A stretch of DNA of 64,000 nt from Acidobacteriota bacterium (GTDB lineage Bacteria; Acidobacteriota; Terriglobia; Acidiferrales; UBA7541). Where the stretch lies: assembly GCA_013289825.1 (NCBI GenBank), contig JABCZF010000005.1, positions 122,084 to 186,083 on the forward strand, given 5' to 3'. Under the pieces are notes generated by a model. The model was given only the letters and a program-made list of their open reading frames with translations, had not been told where the DNA came from and did not search any database. Of this stretch, positions 46,416 through 55,719 are shown one piece after another (position 1 is the first letter of the stretch; each line of letters begins with the position of its first letter). The translations under genes were made by a program, and so were the position numbers.

Positions 46416-46429
46416 CGGCCTCGAGGCCG
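46416..46429. repeat. Perfect 14-bp palindrome after the kinase gene
   Basis: CGGCCTCGAGGCCG lies directly after the stop codon of the protein kinase gene. With no loop bases it is a poor RNA hairpin but could still act as a terminator-like structure or a protein site. Confidence 0.35.
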
Positions 46430-46430
46430 T

Positions 46431-48725
46431 TTATTTCGGCTGCAGCCTCACGTTGGTGATGTTGACCGTTCCGCCCTCGGTGGCCTGTATCGTTCGCCTC
46501 ACCTGCTGGTACCCGGTAAGCCTCACGGTTACCGTATGCATGCCAGCCGGGACTTGCACCCGCGACGGCGTCGTTTGTCCCGTGGCAGTCCCATCCACCA
46601 GAATCTCAGCACCCTTTGGTGTCGTTTCTACCTGAGCCCATGCCACTCTTACGGTTGATTTTTCCTTTAAATCCACGTCGAGCTGCGTCTGAATATTGTC
46701 TTTCACCTGAACATTTCCGGCATAGGCATCGTAGCCCGGCATACGCAGCACTAAGTTGTACGGGCCAGGTGCAAGCGGCAACGTCACTGGCGTCTGGCCG
46801 GACTGCTTTGCTCCATTAATGAATACATCCGCTCCTGCCGGCTTGCTCGTTATATATAAGCCCTTGGCAAGCGATTCGAGCGTAACCTTCTGATCCACGA
46901 CGCTCCCCGCCTTCACCTGCAAAGCGGTCTGCATAGGCTGGTAGCCATCCTTCTGAACTTCCAGGCCATAGCGCTCCGGACTAAGGTCATTAAAGCTGCA
47001 AGGCGTCTGGCATTGACTCACCACGCGTCCCGCAGGCCCGCGCAGAACTGCTGTCGCTCCTACCAGATCCGTGACTACGTGGATCGCGCCGCGGTCTCCC
47101 GTCGGAACCGGGTGTCCTCCGTCTGCGTCGTGTCCATTCTCGGCCACCGGCGCGTCTTCATACTCGATATGATCGACCACCCGCACGCTCGCCGGAGCAT
47201 CGCGCAGGAATTTCAGCAGCGCCCCATGTTCCGCGGGACGCAATTTGCCCGCTAGAACCAGCGTATTTCCAATGGCTTGCACCCTGGCCCGGCCATTCAA
47301 ACCCTTCTCCGAGATAGCTTCCTCAATGCGACCTTTGTATTCCGCCGCCGGCCGACTGACAACCGGTTCGGTCTTCTTAGGCACGGGCGTCACTACGGGA
47401 GGTTCTGCCGGTTTTCTTTCCGCCGCGGCAGGCTCGGGGATCGCTGCGGCCGGGGCCTCAGTTCCTGCCGGACTCGCCGGGGTGGTGTTTGTCCCATTCT
47501 CTGCTGGCGCCGTTACCGCCGCCACCGCTTCATTCTCGGCCTGTTTCTGCGCGGCGTTAATTTTGCGCGCGTCTTCAATGACCGGCCGGAGCTTTTGCAC
47601 TCCATAGGCGATTACGCCGAGCAGTACCAATGCGATGAAAATGCTCCCGACGATGCTCTTCTTTTTCGGTTGCTCTACGATCGGTGTTATTGGCCCGGTC
47701 CGGCGCACCGCAGGCGTCTGCATAGGACTCGAAGCTCGCGCATTCAGCGACCGCGTCGTTGCCATGGTCATCGGATCGTCCGCATGGAAGTTTCGGCCGC
47801 CCGGCGCGCCCACTCCCGTTCCACCGAGTGGCAGCGTCGCGTTCGGCATGCCCGCCCCGCCAGCGATCATGGTCTTATCCGGACTCGCGCCAGGCGCGAT
47901 ACTGCGGTAATTCCGTAAATCTTCGAGCATTTCGCGGCAGCTCTGGTAGCGTGCTTCCGGTTCCTTGGCCAGCGCCTTTATCACCACCGCGTTGATCCCA
48001 GGATGAATCGATGGGTTAATCTGCCGCGGCGGCACAGGCTCTTCGTTCACAATCTTGTAGATGACCGTCGTAATGTTCTGTCCGGGAAAGGGCTTCTCAC
48101 CCGTCACCATCTCGTAGAGAAGCACGCCTAGCGAGAAGATATCGCTCCGTCCGTCGACCGCCCGCCCCTTCACCTGTTCGGGCGACATGTAGCTCGGCGT
48201 GCCCATCACGTGGGCGGTCTGCTGCATGGTGCCGAACTGCAGTATCTTCGCCGTGCCGAAGTCCGTGACTTTTACCGTATCGTCGGCCGTTAGCATGATG
48301 TTCGCCGGCTTGATGTCCCGGTGGATGACGTTGCGCTCATGCGCAAACTGCAGCGCGCTGCAGGTTTGTTCCATGATGCGCAGCACGCGTGGCAGGGCAA
48401 ATGCTTGCCCGCCGTCGAGATGCGCCTGCAAACTCTTGCCTTCCACCAGTTCCATCGTGATGTAGTACAGGCCATCTTCTTCGCCCGCGTCAAACACGAC
48501 CACGATATTCGGGTGGGTCAGCAAACCAGCCGCACGCGCTTCCGTTTGGAACCGCGTCAGCAACTCGGGACGCGACAATCCCGTGCCTTCTTCGCTCAAT
48601 TTGATCGTTTTTACCGCGACGGTGCGTCCAATCACCGGGTCCGTCGCCTTATAAACGACACCCATGGCGCCGCGGCCCAGCTCGCCCATAATCTCGTAAC
48701 GTCCTGCTTTTAAACCTGTTGTCAT
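46431..48725 (-). CDS. Membrane serine/threonine protein kinase with PEGA domains
   Basis: 764 residues. The N-terminal Hanks-type kinase is complete: glycine loop LGRGAMGVVYKA, VAVKTIKL, catalytic HRDIKPANIML, DFGTAK and the activation segment GTPSYMSPEQVKGR. A single membrane helix follows at about 355-375 (IVGSIFIALVLLGVIAYGV), then an Ala/Pro/Glu linker, a BON-like segment (RIEEAISEKGLNGRARVQAI) and three PEGA repeats (GLYITSKPAGADVFINGAKQ, KGAEILVDGTATGQTTPSRV). PEGA repeats probably sense or bind in the periplasm. It is a plausible opponent of the PP2C phosphatase at 34837. Confidence 0.95.
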   Translation of the reverse strand: MTTGLKAGRYEIMGELGRGAMGVVYKATDPVIGRTVAVKTIKLSEEGTGLSRPELLTRFQTEARAAGLLTHPNIVVVFDAGEEDGLYYITMELVEGKSLQAHLDGGQAFALPRVLRIMEQTCSALQFAHERNVIHRDIKPANIMLTADDTVKVTDFGTAKILQFGTMQQTAHVMGTPSYMSPEQVKGRAVDGRSDIFSLGVLLYEMVTGEKPFPGQNITTVIYKIVNEEPVPPRQINPSIHPGINAVVIKALAKEPEARYQSCREMLEDLRNYRSIAPGASPDKTMIAGGAGMPNATLPLGGTGVGAPGGRNFHADDPMTMATTRSLNARASSPMQTPAVRRTGPITPIVEQPKKKSIVGSIFIALVLLGVIAYGVQKLRPVIEDARKINAAQKQAENEAVAAVTAPAENGTNTTPASPAGTEAPAAAIPEPAAAERKPAEPPVVTPVPKKTEPVVSRPAAEYKGRIEEAISEKGLNGRARVQAIGNTLVLAGKLRPAEHGALLKFLRDAPASVRVVDHIEYEDAPVAENGHDADGGHPVPTGDRGAIHVVTDLVGATAVLRGPAGRVVSQCQTPCSFNDLSPERYGLEVQKDGYQPMQTALQVKAGSVVDQKVTLESLAKGLYITSKPAGADVFINGAKQSGQTPVTLPLAPGPYNLVLRMPGYDAYAGNVQVKDNIQTQLDVDLKEKSTVRVAWAQVETTPKGAEILVDGTATGQTTPSRVQVPAGMHTVTVRLTGYQQVRRTIQATEGGTVNITNVRLQPK

Positions 48726-49015
48726 CGCCCCGTTCGACTTTCCATGCGCTTGCCTATAGGGCCTGCCCGAGCCGAATGCCGCTCGTCAAAAGGGGATCTA
48801 TCCGTCGGTTGCTAAAGCAACGGATACACTTTTGCTGACACACGGGCGCCCTATCATGCACAGTACCCACTAAATTTTAGGTTGGTCAACGCTACTGGGG
48901 TACCAGTGTTTCGCACTCGACACGTGGCAAACTTCCCGAGCAACCCGGCGCAACTGATAGTGCTTGCCGAGCTCTTATCCCGTTTCCGAGACACAGCGTC
49001 GCGCAGCGGCCCGGC

Positions 49016-50524
49016 CTAGGGCCGCGGCATCGCTTCCCCCGGTGACATGTTGCGCTCGGGCATCGGCACGTTGGTCTCCCGGATGGGTCGATCGACCTCG
49101 CCGGGCCGCGACGGCGCTTCCAACCCGTCCGTCAGCAAATAACCTTCCAGGGCCAGCCCGTTGGTCCACACTCCTTCGAGCGCCGCAATGTAGTCGATCT
49201 GCAGTTCGTAGAGCTTGCGCTGGGCCTCCAGCACGCGCGGATAAGACGCCAGCATCAGCCCATACTTGTCCACCAACAGGCTGTAGGCCTTCTTCGCATG
49301 CGGCAGAATCTCGTCGCGGTACTCCACGGCCATCAATTTCGCGTTTGCGTACTCATCGACCACGGTAGCGGCGCGCTCGCGCAGTGTCAGCGCCACGCGC
49401 GTCTTTTCCTGCTCCGCCCGTTCCATGTCCGCGCTAGCTGCGCCGATGCCTCCTTGATTGCGATTGAAGATCGGTAGCTCCACGCTGGCTTCTGCGATCC
49501 CTTCCCAGCCTTTCGCAGCAGGCACACTTGCTAAAGTCTCGTGGTTGTACTCCATTCCAGCGCGGACCACTATGTCCGGAATCGGCTCGCGTTGCGCCCG
49601 CGCCAGCACTGCCCGAGCGCGCCCCGTCGCCAATCGCGCAATCTCCACGGCAGGGCTGTGCTTGGCGATCGTTTCGACGGCTTCCTCTTCATTCAATTCC
49701 GGCCAGCCTCTCTCGAGATCACCTGCCACCGTAGCCAGCGGCAATCCCGGCTGTCCAATCACCGCAGCCAACGAACGCCACTCTTCGCGCAGCGTGTTCT
49801 CCTGCATCCGCGCTGCCATGCGCATCCGTTGCGCTTCGACCTCAGCTTCCAGCACTTCGGATTCGTCCGCCTGCCCGGTGTTCATCAATTCTCTCTGCGT
49901 TTGCGCCCCATCTTCGGCAATCTTCGCCAAGTCCCGCCGCGCCTCCAGCCATTCCTGCGCTGCCAGAACACGCAGGAACGCCATCTCGACCGCGGTGGTG
50001 ACGCGCGTGCGCTGCTCCTGGGCCTCGACCTCCGCTAATTTGGCCTCCGCGCCAAAAACGTCGCGGTTCTTTCCCAGTTTTCCGCCCGTCACGATCGTCT
50101 GCTGCACAAAAAATCCCTGCTTGCCGCCGCCGACCGACCCGCCGCGTATCTCATCCCCGGTGTACCCGACGGAGGGATTCGGGTACAGTCCCACCTGCTG
50201 CTGCCGCGCTTTCGCCGCGCGAATCTCCGCTTCCGCTTGCCGCAGCGTTGGATTTGTCTCCCCAGCCATCTTCTCCACTTGCTCCAGGGTGACCGGCTGC
50301 CCGCCCGAATTCTCCTGCGCGCGCCCCATCCGTGGATATACCGGCTGCACCAGCGAAACGTCTCCGTGGTGGTGCTGCATCTGCTCGGGCATTGCCATTC
50401 CCGGCGGCATTTTCTTATCTTGCGGCGCAGGCTCTTGCCCGGCGCGCCCCACAGCGCAAAGCGGTATAACTCCTGCAAGAATTCCCGCGAAAAATTTCAG
50501 AGCCAATTTCATCGTCATCCTCAT
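49016..50524 (-). CDS. TolC-family outer-membrane efflux protein with Met/His-rich N-terminus (copper-type)
   Basis: 502 residues. A signal peptide (LALKFFAGILAGVIPLCAVG) precedes an N-terminal stretch rich in metal ligands (KKMPPGMAMPEQMQHHHGD), then the helical outer-membrane efflux domain (LRQAEAEIRAAKARQQQVGL, LEARRDLAKIAEDGAQTQRE). The C-terminus again carries methionines (MPERNMSPGEAMPRP). The gene follows a multicopper oxidase, so copper handling is likely. The ATG at 50524 is preferred (GGAG a few bases upstream). No RND pump or adaptor is beside it. Confidence 0.87.
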   Translation of the reverse strand: MRMTMKLALKFFAGILAGVIPLCAVGRAGQEPAPQDKKMPPGMAMPEQMQHHHGDVSLVQPVYPRMGRAQENSGGQPVTLEQVEKMAGETNPTLRQAEAEIRAAKARQQQVGLYPNPSVGYTGDEIRGGSVGGGKQGFFVQQTIVTGGKLGKNRDVFGAEAKLAEVEAQEQRTRVTTAVEMAFLRVLAAQEWLEARRDLAKIAEDGAQTQRELMNTGQADESEVLEAEVEAQRMRMAARMQENTLREEWRSLAAVIGQPGLPLATVAGDLERGWPELNEEEAVETIAKHSPAVEIARLATGRARAVLARAQREPIPDIVVRAGMEYNHETLASVPAAKGWEGIAEASVELPIFNRNQGGIGAASADMERAEQEKTRVALTLRERAATVVDEYANAKLMAVEYRDEILPHAKKAYSLLVDKYGLMLASYPRVLEAQRKLYELQIDYIAALEGVWTNGLALEGYLLTDGLEAPSRPGEVDRPIRETNVPMPERNMSPGEAMPRP

Positions 50525-50578
50525 ATTCTCCGTGCCCTCTCGGTTCTCTGTGGTTTCTGTGCACATTCTTCTTTCCGC

Positions 50579-51952
50579 TCACGACTTATGGGGGTGCTCC
50601 ACTTTCTGGTCCGTTTCGCGTCCCTCAATCCGCTTCATCATCCGCTCGTACTCCTTATCCGGCAGCACGCGCACAAGCGTCATCATCCCCATCATTCCCG
50701 CGCTCCAATTCGGAGGCAGACCGTGCGTCTCCGGCTTGGCGACGGCCTCATCCATTCCCATTTCCATGAACGCATCCTGTGGAAACCCCGGTACGCTGTT
50801 CGCGTTTTCGGCAATCGGAGAATGATGCACATGTTCGAACGGCACGCTCTCCGCCAGCGTTTCCATCTGCCCTAGCGCTTTCGCATCCGTCGTATTTGCC
50901 GTCTCGATCGCCCGGTCGCGCAAAAGATCCATCATGCTGTTCATCATGTGGTGCGGCAGGTGGCAGTGCACCATCCAGGATCCCGGATACTTGGCCTCGA
51001 ACTCCACTACGCGTGCCTGCGCCACGCCCACCAGCACGGTATTCATCGGATACCAGGTCGATTCGGGCGCACGCCCGCCTTCTGTCCCCGTCAAAACGAA
51101 TTGATTTCCGTGCAGGTGAATCGGGTGGTGGTCCATCCCCATGTTGATGAAGCGCAACCTCACGCGGCTCCCCAACTTTGCGATCATGGGCGTGATCGCG
51201 GGTGCCGATACTCCGTTAAACGTCAGCCAGTTGTATTCCATGGCCGACGTGTTCGGCACACTGTTGTTCGGCAAAACAGCCCACTCCTGCAAAATCACGC
51301 CAAAATCATGATCCGCTCGCGGCTTGTAAGTCCTTTCCGGATGCGCCACAAAAAATCCAATCATTCCCATCATTTCCTGCATGGCCCCGTGCGAGTGGTA
51401 GAAAAATGTGCCTTCCTGGTGCACCGTGAATTCGTAAACGTATTTTTCTCCGGGCGCGATGGGCTTCTGGCTAATCCACGGGACGCCGTCCTGCTCGATG
51501 GGTACTTCCAGTCCGTGCCAGTGAATCGACGTCGATTCCGGCAATTTATTTTCGAAAATAATGCGCACGCGGTCGCCCTGCTGCACCTGAATCGTCGGCC
51601 CCGGACAGCTCCCGTTGTAGCCCCACACGTCGATGGTCTTGAACGGCGCGATTTTTCGCTTCATCGGCTCCGCCACCAGCCTGAACACTTTCACGCCGCC
51701 ATCCACTTCATGCGGCAAGTCCGCCAAGTCCGGCGCGACCATTGGCAAAAACGGGTCTGGCCCCGCCGGCAGGGGCGCAACCTGCTTCTTAGAGTGCTTG
51801 CCGTAAGGACTAGGGTGCCGCCCCTGTTCAATCTCACGCGCCGTTTGCGGATCATTCCCCGGCGTGTTTCCGCCGAGAGACTCCGCCAATCCAAGAAACC
51901 CCGCTCCGACAAATGCCGCATCCTGAAAAAATCTTCTTCTATTACCGCTCAT
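50579..51952 (-). CDS. Multicopper oxidase (copper-tolerance type)
   Basis: 457 residues from an ATG with AGGAGG 5 bases upstream. The N-terminus NRRRFFQDAAFVGAGFLGLA looks like a twin-arginine signal. All four copper-binding motifs are present: SIHWHG, FFYHSHG, HPIHLHG and HCHLPHHM, supplying the trinuclear cluster and the T1 site. Methionine-rich stretches (MMGMIGF, MEMGMDEA, MMGMMTLV) suggest a cuprous oxidase that detoxifies Cu(I) in the periplasm. Located 54 bases upstream of the TolC-like gene. Confidence 0.93.
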   Translation of the reverse strand: MSGNRRRFFQDAAFVGAGFLGLAESLGGNTPGNDPQTAREIEQGRHPSPYGKHSKKQVAPLPAGPDPFLPMVAPDLADLPHEVDGGVKVFRLVAEPMKRKIAPFKTIDVWGYNGSCPGPTIQVQQGDRVRIIFENKLPESTSIHWHGLEVPIEQDGVPWISQKPIAPGEKYVYEFTVHQEGTFFYHSHGAMQEMMGMIGFFVAHPERTYKPRADHDFGVILQEWAVLPNNSVPNTSAMEYNWLTFNGVSAPAITPMIAKLGSRVRLRFINMGMDHHPIHLHGNQFVLTGTEGGRAPESTWYPMNTVLVGVAQARVVEFEAKYPGSWMVHCHLPHHMMNSMMDLLRDRAIETANTTDAKALGQMETLAESVPFEHVHHSPIAENANSVPGFPQDAFMEMGMDEAVAKPETHGLPPNWSAGMMGMMTLVRVLPDKEYERMMKRIEGRETDQKVEHPHKS

Positions 51953-52044
51953 TCCCGCCTCCTGAAGTGGTTCTTCCGTCTGTTTGTTACGCCGTCTTTT
52001 CCGCATCTACCACTAAAACCCAGCTCGCCCGCAACCCCTGGTGG

Positions 52045-52066
52045 GGCTGGCCCTCTGAGGCCGGCC
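52045..52066. repeat. REP-like hairpin with CTCTGA loop (second copy)
   Basis: GGCTGGCC/GGCCGGCC (one G-T wobble) closes the same CTCTGA loop seen at 5557-5578. It lies in the 200-base gap upstream of the multicopper oxidase. Confidence 0.55.
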
Positions 52067-52150
52067 GTTGTTCCGGCGGCGGCGCGAACGCACGAGATTC
52101 AAGCCTTCATGCGAATAGACTTTGTTACTCGATGGATTCGAAACAGGATT

Positions 52151-52570
52151 TCAAATGCGGAGAATGGTGGTCAACAGACGAGAATCTGACGATTCTAATG
52201 GAATGAGATGCACGCCCGGGGGCCGTGGACCTATGCGCCAACTTTCAAGTCCCAACGCAGGCGAACCGTTGAGCACACCTGGCGCCGCAGCAGTCCGCGC
52301 GCCCTGCGAAAGCAAATATTCGTCCGGCTTGACGAGCACCGCGGAAAAGTCGCTAACTCCGCAAGCCTTGCCGGGCGCAGCCAGCTGCGGCCGGCCGTCG
52401 GCTCCGGTGGTCGCCATATCGTGGCACTGCTGCGGCCGCACGCCCGAAGCACAACTTTTCGCAGCACAGAGCGGCGCGCACACCGGCGCAGTCACTAAAG
52501 CCAGCACGGTCAAGAAGGCCAGCACGGCTGAGTTTGCCGGCCGGGCCCGAACTGGAATCGCTTGGTTCAT
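52151..52570 (-). CDS. Small secreted cysteine-rich protein of the copper-type operon
   Basis: 139 residues from the ATG at 52570 (the frame is open to 52732). A hydrophobic signal (SAVLAFLTVLALVTAPVCAP) is followed by closely spaced cysteines (APVCAPLCAAKSCASG, PQQCHDMA, GKACGVS), which could bind copper. It resembles DUF2946-type proteins found near copper genes, but the match is only by eye. It lies upstream of the multicopper oxidase on the same strand. Confidence 0.55.
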   Translation of the reverse strand: MNQAIPVRARPANSAVLAFLTVLALVTAPVCAPLCAAKSCASGVRPQQCHDMATTGADGRPQLAAPGKACGVSDFSAVLVKPDEYLLSQGARTAAAPGVLNGSPALGLESWRIGPRPPGVHLIPLESSDSRLLTTILRI

Positions 52571-52661
52571 TCTTTTATCTTCATTTGGCACCGCTGCTCT
52601 CGGGCCTTCCACTCTCATCTCATCGCCAAGGCGCCGCCAACCGGAAAAGCGATTCGCGCCA

Positions 52662-52844
52662 TCAACTGGAGGCATCGTTATGTTCGCCAAAAAGCCAGCG
52701 TCGCCAGCCTTTTGGTAATTTTGAAAATCCACCCCGCCCAGCTGCGGCCGCCACGGAGGAGGCCGCCCAGAGCAATCGATAGAGGACTAAACCCAATACA
52801 GAAAGGACCGTGAGCGATGTGGCTATCAAGGTTGACTTATGCAT
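52662..52844 (-). CDS. Possible small membrane peptide at the head of the copper-type operon
   Basis: 60 residues: a single N-terminal helix (LIATSLTVLSVLGLVLYRLL) and a basic tail (LPKGWRRWLFGEH). It overlaps only the unused 5' extension of the cysteine-rich gene's frame. An extended -10-like TGATACACT lies 15-25 bases upstream, but the Shine-Dalgarno is weak. No family recognised; it could be spurious. Confidence 0.42.
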   Translation of the reverse strand: MHKSTLIATSLTVLSVLGLVLYRLLWAASSVAAAAGRGGFSKLPKGWRRWLFGEHNDASS

Positions 52845-52958
52845 AGCTCAGCTCGCAGATAGTGTATCACCGCTGCTACCCACGACGAGGGGTGCCCCGT
52901 ATCGCACTAGGCTGCTTACCGTCCCTTGTGTCTCTAATTCCCGATTCCTGTTCTTCGC

Positions 52959-54008
52959 CTAATACCCATGCCCACTTGAATCACTTTCCACTTCCACTTT
53001 CCCGGCAAAGGAACGGTACACCAGCGTGAAGTAACCCGCCGCAAGAATCATCCCGACGGTCCACCAAAGAACTCCGACCTTCAATCCATAGGACCCGGCC
53101 TTTGCGCTTTCCACCGTCAGCGAATACAGAGGATTGCGTGCGGGTAACACCATGGGATAAACGCCGAACACCACGCTCGTCAACATCCCCGCGAGGTAGG
53201 CACACGAAGCAAAAAACGCTTTCCGCTCATCGTGCTTCCGCAGTTCGAACGCCACCCCTGCGAGCCCCGCCACCGCCATAAGCGGCAAGACAAATCCCCA
53301 GGGCCAGGTGAGAAAATTTTCCTTCACTTGCGGCTGCACCTCGAATGTTACCGCCGTAACGATCGCTGTTAGCGCGACCACACCCCACCAAACCCGCCCG
53401 CAAAGCTCGCGAGCGCGGCCGTTCACCGCGCCGCTGGTTTTTAGTTGCACCCACAACGAGCCATGCATTACCAGCGCCAGCAACGCCAGCACACCCACCA
53501 AAATGGTGTACCAATCGAGGATGCCGGTCTCTTCCCCCAGCCGAAAATCCGTCCACAGCGGTTCGAAAAAATAACCGCTGGCATCGAGCGGAACTCCCCG
53601 CACGACATTCGCAAGTGCGGCGCCAAAAAACACCGCTAGCAACAGGCTCGAAGCGCAAAACAAAAAATCCCAGAACGGATCCCACACCGCGCTCTTGACA
53701 TGATTGCGAAACTCGATCGAGCTCCCCCGCAAAATCAAAAGCCAAAGTACCATCATCAGCGGCAGATAAAATCCGCTGAACCCGCCCGCGTACAGCGCAG
53801 GAAACGCAAAGTACAGCGTCCCTCCTGCCGCCAGGAGCCAGACTTCATTCCCGTCCCATACCGGCCCGATACTCGCCAGAACTTGCCGCCGCTCCAAGTC
53901 CGTTTTTGCGATCAACAGATGAATCGCGCCCGCGCCCAGATCAAACCCGTCCAGCAACACATACATCGCGATCATGATTGCTACGAGGCAGAACCAGACT
54001 GTTCCCAT
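52959..54008 (-). CDS. cydB: Cytochrome bd ubiquinol oxidase subunit II
   Basis: 349-residue membrane subunit with about eight helices. The N-terminus TVWFCLVAIMIAMYVLLDGF followed by DLGAGAIHL is the CydB signature. It pairs with CydA, encoded 16 bases upstream, to form the high-affinity quinol oxidase that reduces oxygen at low tension without proton pumping. A 40-residue-scale CydX subunit gene was not seen after cydB. Confidence 0.95.
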   Translation of the reverse strand: MGTVWFCLVAIMIAMYVLLDGFDLGAGAIHLLIAKTDLERRQVLASIGPVWDGNEVWLLAAGGTLYFAFPALYAGGFSGFYLPLMMVLWLLILRGSSIEFRNHVKSAVWDPFWDFLFCASSLLLAVFFGAALANVVRGVPLDASGYFFEPLWTDFRLGEETGILDWYTILVGVLALLALVMHGSLWVQLKTSGAVNGRARELCGRVWWGVVALTAIVTAVTFEVQPQVKENFLTWPWGFVLPLMAVAGLAGVAFELRKHDERKAFFASCAYLAGMLTSVVFGVYPMVLPARNPLYSLTVESAKAGSYGLKVGVLWWTVGMILAAGYFTLVYRSFAGKVEVESDSSGHGY

Positions 54009-54024
54009 GTTGTCCTCCGCAATC

Positions 54025-55392
54025 TCAATTCACCGGGATCGAGACTCGCGCGACTTTCCGCGGATCTTCTTCCTCCGGCCCAGGCCCCTCTTCGATCTCG
54101 CGGTAAACCAGAAACAGCCACAAAATCGCCAGCACCGTATACATCCCCATGAATCCAATCAGCGTGAACCACACGTTGCCCGCTCCCACGCGTGGCGAAA
54201 CACCGCGCGCCGTCCGCAGCAGACCATAAATCAACCATGGCTGTCGGCCCAGCTCCGCGGTCATCCAGCCCGCGGTGTTCGCGATGTACGGCAAAGGCAC
54301 GCTGACCATCAGGATCCACAGCATCCACCGCGACTCGAAAAGCCTTCCGCGCCACAATAAAAACGCCGCCACCACCATCACCGCAATGAATATCGTTCCC
54401 AGCCCGACCATGACGTGATAGCTGAAGTACAAAAGCGAAATCTGGTCCGGCCATCCATCCTCTGGAAATGCATCCAATCCGCGGACATTCGCGGTCCATT
54501 GCTTATACGTCAGGAAGCTCAGCATCTTGGGCACCACCAGCGGATTGTCCAGCTTTCGGTTCTTCACATCCGGCTGGCCGAGAATCGCCAGCGGCGCGCC
54601 TTCCTGTGTCAGGAATAACCCTTCCATCGCCGCCAACGTCACCGGCTGGTTCTCGGCGATCATTTTTCCCTGCGCGTCGCCGGTGGGGAAGAGTTGCAAC
54701 ACCGCGGCAAACACGCCCACCAAAACGCCGCCCCTTACAAACGTCCGTCCATAGGCCTCATGCCGGCTCGTCAACAAATACAACGCCCCGACCGCCGCCA
54801 TTACAAAGCATCCCGTCTGCACCGCGCCGAGCATGGTGTGCAGGTACTGCCACAGCGCCCATTTGTTCAGCAGCAGCCCCCAAAAACTCGCGAGCTCAAT
54901 TTCGCCATGCGCGCCCAGCTGGTATCCCACGGGATGCTGCATCCACGCGTCCGTCGCCACGATAAAATATCCCGACAGCCACGACCCCAGCCAAACCAGA
55001 AACGCCGCCCACCAATGCCCCACGCGCCCCAGTTTTTTCTCTCCGAACAAAAACAATCCCAAGAAGCTCGACTCCAGAAAAAACGAAAACACGCCTTCCA
55101 TCGCCAAAGTCTGTCCAATGACACCGCCGGCCGTTTTCGAAAACGCCGCCCAATTCGTCCCGAACTGAAACTCCATGGGAATCCCCGTAACCACGCCCAG
55201 CGCAAAATTGATCCCAAAAATCCTGGCCCAAAACCGCGCCGACCGGTTGTAGTGTTCGTCTCCGGTTCGCAGCGCTTTCGTCTTCAAATAGACAAGCAGC
55301 AGCGCCAGCCCCATGGTTAGTTGCGGAAAAATGTAGTGGAACGTAATCGTAAACGCGAAGTGCAGCCTGTGGATGTTTAGAGCATCATTCAT
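54025..55392 (-). CDS. cydA: Cytochrome bd ubiquinol oxidase subunit I
   Basis: 455 residues. The heme-ligand histidine lies in RLHFAFTITFHYIFPQLTMG; GIPMEFQFGTNWAAFSKTAG and ATDAWMQHPVGYQ are diagnostic CydA segments. The protein is shorter than E. coli CydA (about 520), reflecting a short Q-loop as in the cyanide-insensitive oxidase branch. First gene of the cydAB operon, divergent from the GH9 gene. Confidence 0.95.
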   Translation of the reverse strand: MNDALNIHRLHFAFTITFHYIFPQLTMGLALLLVYLKTKALRTGDEHYNRSARFWARIFGINFALGVVTGIPMEFQFGTNWAAFSKTAGGVIGQTLAMEGVFSFFLESSFLGLFLFGEKKLGRVGHWWAAFLVWLGSWLSGYFIVATDAWMQHPVGYQLGAHGEIELASFWGLLLNKWALWQYLHTMLGAVQTGCFVMAAVGALYLLTSRHEAYGRTFVRGGVLVGVFAAVLQLFPTGDAQGKMIAENQPVTLAAMEGLFLTQEGAPLAILGQPDVKNRKLDNPLVVPKMLSFLTYKQWTANVRGLDAFPEDGWPDQISLLYFSYHVMVGLGTIFIAVMVVAAFLLWRGRLFESRWMLWILMVSVPLPYIANTAGWMTAELGRQPWLIYGLLRTARGVSPRVGAGNVWFTLIGFMGMYTVLAILWLFLVYREIEEGPGPEEEDPRKVARVSIPVN

Positions 55393-55719
55393 GGCAAGCC
55401 CTCGCTGCCGGTCACGCCTTCACCGCCCCTGGCCATCTCCAAATTGTTGCAGCGGCGATTTCCGAGGTTTTGACAGCAGCATTCTCCCATTTCCGCAGCG
55501 TCGTCAAACAATTTTTTGCGGCCAGCCCGCGAGCTCCCCTCCGTTTTCTGCCGCGACGCAGTGGCTATCGAGACGTGCCCGACTCAGGAACCGCGCAGAA
55601 ATTAAATGTAGTTGCCGTGCAACTCCAGAACATGGTATTAAACCGTTTCAATAACCACGTGCGTCAAGAAAGTGAACCACCCCATCCTCCCGCCAGGATG
55701 GAGAAAAGGGGGGCATTCC
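55393..55719. other. Divergent intergenic region between cydA and the GH9 gene
   Basis: About 327 bases without a gene. Its right part holds a LacI-type palindrome (55633-55657). No redox-regulator box or clear -35/-10 pair for cydA could be picked out by eye. Confidence 0.6.
55633..55657 (+). promoter_or_regulatory. LacI-type operator-like palindrome upstream of GH9
   Basis: A 25-base imperfect palindrome, TGGT...AAAC-C-GTTT...ACCA, with a central CG flanked by AAAC/GTTT. This is the usual form of LacI/PurR-family sites. It lies about 65 bases upstream of the GH9 start, where a repressor could block transcription until sugar is present. No LacI gene is in the window. Confidence 0.5.

Noticed and set aside
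50948..52189. 413-codon plus-strand frame antisense to the multicopper oxidase
   Set aside because: His/Arg-rich composition is explained by the opposite strand; the oxidase has all four copper motifs.
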